Assembly (NCBI GenBank): GCA_031262265.1
Contig: JAISIB010000084.1
Span: 1 to 14,620 of the forward strand
Reading direction: 5' to 3'
From: Prevotellaceae bacterium
GTDB lineage: Bacteria; Bacteroidota; Bacteroidia; Bacteroidales; Bacteroidaceae
DNA: 14,620 bases
Positions within the stretch are counted from its first letter, which is position 1; every line of letters starts with the position of its first letter. The notes under the pieces were generated by a model, which saw only the letters and a program-made list of their open reading frames with translations, ran no database searches and was not told the origin of the DNA. The position numbers and the translations under genes were made by a program. Below are positions 12,273 through 14,620 of the stretch, in pieces.

Positions 12273-14620
12273 ATGAAGAAAACAACTATTATGTTGATTG
12301 CCCTCCTCCTGTTTGGAATCGGATGGGCGAGTGCGCAAACTCGAACGGTGACCGGTACGGTGATCTCCGCCGAAGACGGACAGCCCGTCATCGGTGCCAC
12401 AGTGATGGTTGCCGGTACGAGTATCGGAACGGCAACGGACGTCGACGGACAGTTTACGATCACCGGCGTGCCGAGTTCGGCCACACAGCTTCAAGTTTCT
12501 TTCGTGGGTATGATCGCACAAACCGTCGCTATTCAGCGAGGGCCGATCTCTATTTCTTTGCAGCCGGACGCCGCGTTGCTGGAAGAAGTTATCGTCGTGG
12601 CCTACGGTACGGCGAAGAAACATTCGTTTACCGGCTCGGCGGCCGTCATCAGCACGAAGAAATTGGAAAGCCGACCGATTACTTCCATCGCCAAAGGCTT
12701 GGAAGGGCAAACGACCGGTTTGCAAAGCACATCGGGCAGCGGACAGCCGGGTAGTTCTCCTTCCATCGTCATCCGCGGATTCGGTTCTATCAACGCGTCT
12801 ACCGCCCCGCTGTACGTAGTCGACGGCATTCCGTTCGATGGACAGTTGAACGCCATCAATCCGGCTGACGTCGAATCGATGACTATCCTGAAAGACGCTT
12901 CGGCCGGCGCGCTCTACGGCGCACGCGGCGCCAACGGCGTAGTGATGATTACGACGAAGAAAGGAACAGAGGGAAAACCGCGCGTTTCGTTCCGTGCGAC
13001 GGCCGGATGGGCTTCGCGCGCAGTGAGCCGCTATGATATGGTCGACCAACGCGACTTCGTACAGTTGACCTACGAATCGATGCGCAACTCCTACGTGTTT
13101 ACCAACGGATATTCGTGGGAAGCAGGTAGCGCATTGGCACGCGCCAATCTGGCAGGCAGCTTGGGCGGCGAGCAATATAACCCGTTCAAGAACTATACGT
13201 GGGAAACCCTTATCAATCCGGAAACGGGAATGGTACAGGCCGATGCCGTTTCGGCGTACGACGACGAATGGATGGACGCCATCGAAGAGAAGAATGCGCT
13301 CCGCCACGAGTATCAGTTCTCTATCAACGGCGGCACCAACAATACGAAGTACATGATGTCGCTGGGCTACCTGAACGAAGACGGTATCTTGACTACGACG
13401 GGATTCCAACGCTACAATGCGCGCGTCAACTTGGATACGCAAGTAACGTCGTGGTTCAAAGCGTCGTTGAACACCGCGTTGTCTTCGTCCACTTCCAATT
13501 TTAGTAATTACAGCGGCTCGTCTACGTCTAACGTCTGGTACACCGCTCAGTTTATGGCGCCGATTTATCCGACGTATCTGCGCGATGACAAGGGAGCCAT
13601 CGTCTACAACGAAAGCGGCAGACCCGAATTGGATTACGGTGAAACCGGCCGCCCGACGGCCGACGACTTCAATCCGCTCGGCGGACTGATTGACGACAAA
13701 GCGGAAGACACGAATGAGAACGCCAGCGTACGTGCCGGCATGACATTCGGTACCGACAGCGAGAGTGCAGGATGGGCGCAAGGCCTCAAACTGGCGATCA
13801 ACTTCGGCGTAGACTATCGTAACCGGAACAATTTCTCCTACATGAACATGTATCACGGCAACCAGGCCGCAGCCGGCGGTTTGCTGATGAAATACAATAT
13901 GCGGACGCAAAGTTACACGTTCAACCAACTAATTACGTGGCAGCGCGATTTCGATCTGCATCACTTCGACGTATTGGCGGGGCATGAGTTCTACGCATAC
14001 AACTACAAATATCTGAGTGCCGGTAAGACCAACTTAATAGACGGCGTGTTGGAATTAGGTCCGGCTACGACGCTGTACAACGCCAACTCGTACACGGACA
14101 ACTATCGGATTGAGTCTATACTTAGCCGTATCAACTACGACTACGCCGACCGTTATTATCTGTCGCTTTCCGCACGTACCGACGGTTCGTCCCGTTTCTA
14201 CAAAGACAATCGTTGGGGTATGTTCTGGAGCGTGGGCGGAAACTGGCGCGTATCGGAAGAAGCCTTCATGCAAGACGTCGATTGGGTGAATAGCCTGTCG
14301 GTGAAAGCAAGCTACGGCGAGCAAGGAAATGACGCACTATTAAGTGGAGGTGCCCAGAACTACTATACTTGGCAAGCCCTCTATTCTTTGGGATGGAACA
14401 ACGAAAACAACATCGGTGCAGTCGTCGGTTCGTTGGAAAACAAAGATATTTCCTGGGAGAAGAACGGAAACTTCAACTTCGGCATAGAGGCCGGACTGTT
14501 GAATGACCGTATCGGCCTATCCGCTGAGTATTACATCCGCAAAACGTCGGACATGTTGCTCAACTACCCGATGGCCGCTTCAACCGGTTTCAGTGGATAC
14601 TCCGCCAACGTGGGCGATAT
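12273..14620 (+). CDS. SusC/RagA family TonB-dependent outer-membrane transporter, partial (C-terminus outside window)
   Basis: The frame is open from ATG 12273 to the right edge, 782 codons of a protein that is usually about 1,000 residues. A purine-rich GAGAG lies 7 bases upstream of the ATG. Residues 1-21 are a signal peptide (MKKTTIMLIALLLFGIGWAS, cut after AQ). Residues about 25-97 form a carboxypeptidase-regulatory-like domain (VTGTVISAEDGQPVIGATV), followed by the TonB-box-like LEEVIVVAYGT (103-113). The plug domain runs to about 230 and contains IVIRGFGSINAS (165-176), PLYVVDGIPFDG (179-190), and GALYGARGANGVVMITTKKG (212-231), the SusC signature. Beta-barrel sequence follows. These proteins pair with a SusD lipoprotein to import glycans or peptides; the cargo cannot be told because neighbouring genes are outside the window. 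The long antisense frame on the minus strand is a shadow. Confidence 0.95.
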   Translation, partial: MKKTTIMLIALLLFGIGWASAQTRTVTGTVISAEDGQPVIGATVMVAGTSIGTATDVDGQFTITGVPSSATQLQVSFVGMIAQTVAIQRGPISISLQPDAALLEEVIVVAYGTAKKHSFTGSAAVISTKKLESRPITSIAKGLEGQTTGLQSTSGSGQPGSSPSIVIRGFGSINASTAPLYVVDGIPFDGQLNAINPADVESMTILKDASAGALYGARGANGVVMITTKKGTEGKPRVSFRATAGWASRAVSRYDMVDQRDFVQLTYESMRNSYVFTNGYSWEAGSALARANLAGSLGGEQYNPFKNYTWETLINPETGMVQADAVSAYDDEWMDAIEEKNALRHEYQFSINGGTNNTKYMMSLGYLNEDGILTTTGFQRYNARVNLDTQVTSWFKASLNTALSSSTSNFSNYSGSSTSNVWYTAQFMAPIYPTYLRDDKGAIVYNESGRPELDYGETGRPTADDFNPLGGLIDDKAEDTNENASVRAGMTFGTDSESAGWAQGLKLAINFGVDYRNRNNFSYMNMYHGNQAAAGGLLMKYNMRTQSYTFNQLITWQRDFDLHHFDVLAGHEFYAYNYKYLSAGKTNLIDGVLELGPATTLYNANSYTDNYRIESILSRINYDYADRYYLSLSARTDGSSRFYKDNRWGMFWSVGGNWRVSEEAFMQDVDWVNSLSVKASYGEQGNDALLSGGAQNYYTWQALYSLGWNNENNIGAVVGSLENKDISWEKNGNFNFGIEAGLLNDRIGLSAEYYIRKTSDMLLNYPMAASTGFSGYSANVGD

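Noticed and set aside
12231..13928. A 565-codon open frame on the minus strand, antisense to the susC-like gene
   Set aside because: The plus strand encodes a clear SusC protein with signal peptide, plug and signature motifs over the same bases. The antisense product is low-complexity, rich in Arg, Val and His, with no recognisable domain. It arises from the codon use of the real gene.

Overview
The window looks like chromosomal DNA of a Bacteroidales bacterium. Three things point there: a SusC/RagA-type outer-membrane protein with its plug and carboxypeptidase-regulatory-like domains, a close relative of the Porphyromonas gingivalis prolyl tripeptidyl peptidase, and repeated Bacteroidetes-type -7 promoter boxes (TAnnTTTG) ahead of transcription units. 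The genus cannot be fixed from the sequence alone.

Layout. (1) Positions 1-5340, minus strand: a four-gene run, read from right to left as a THUMP/RlmL-type RNA methyltransferase, a secreted S9 peptidase (PtpA-like), purD, and a GTG-started polytopic membrane protein cut by the left window edge. A promoter-like site lies at 5414-5445. (2) Positions 5461-5833: a gene-free, hairpin-packed stretch with copy 1 of a dispersed repeat. (3) Positions 5834-8741, minus strand: nhaA, lemA and an HtpX-like M48 protease in close succession. (4) Positions 8850-10836, minus strand: a GlpF-type channel gene followed after 26 bp by a CobW/P47K-type G3E GTPase gene and a strong terminator hairpin. (5) Positions 10837-11259: copy 2 of the repeat. 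(6) Positions 11260-11761, minus strand: a small DUF4160/DUF2442 gene pair, then a deleted remnant (copy 3) of the repeat. (7) From 12273, plus strand: a SusC-like gene running off the right edge; a SusD partner would be expected beyond it.

Most genes are housekeeping or envelope functions: purine synthesis, rRNA modification, peptide degradation, sodium/proton exchange, membrane-protein quality control and nutrient import. The least explained element is the dispersed repeat. Each full copy has two 20-bp inverted arms enclosing exactly 132 bases that are almost wholly foldable into five hairpins. Substitutions between copies fall mainly in loops or in one linker. The two that hit stems keep G-U pairing only if the minus strand is the RNA. 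This makes a structured RNA, or a MITE-like element with a structured transcript, the best candidate here for something poorly described. Secondary leads are the channel/GTPase pair, whose channel ends in a Cys-x-Cys tail, and the small DUF4160/DUF2442 pair.
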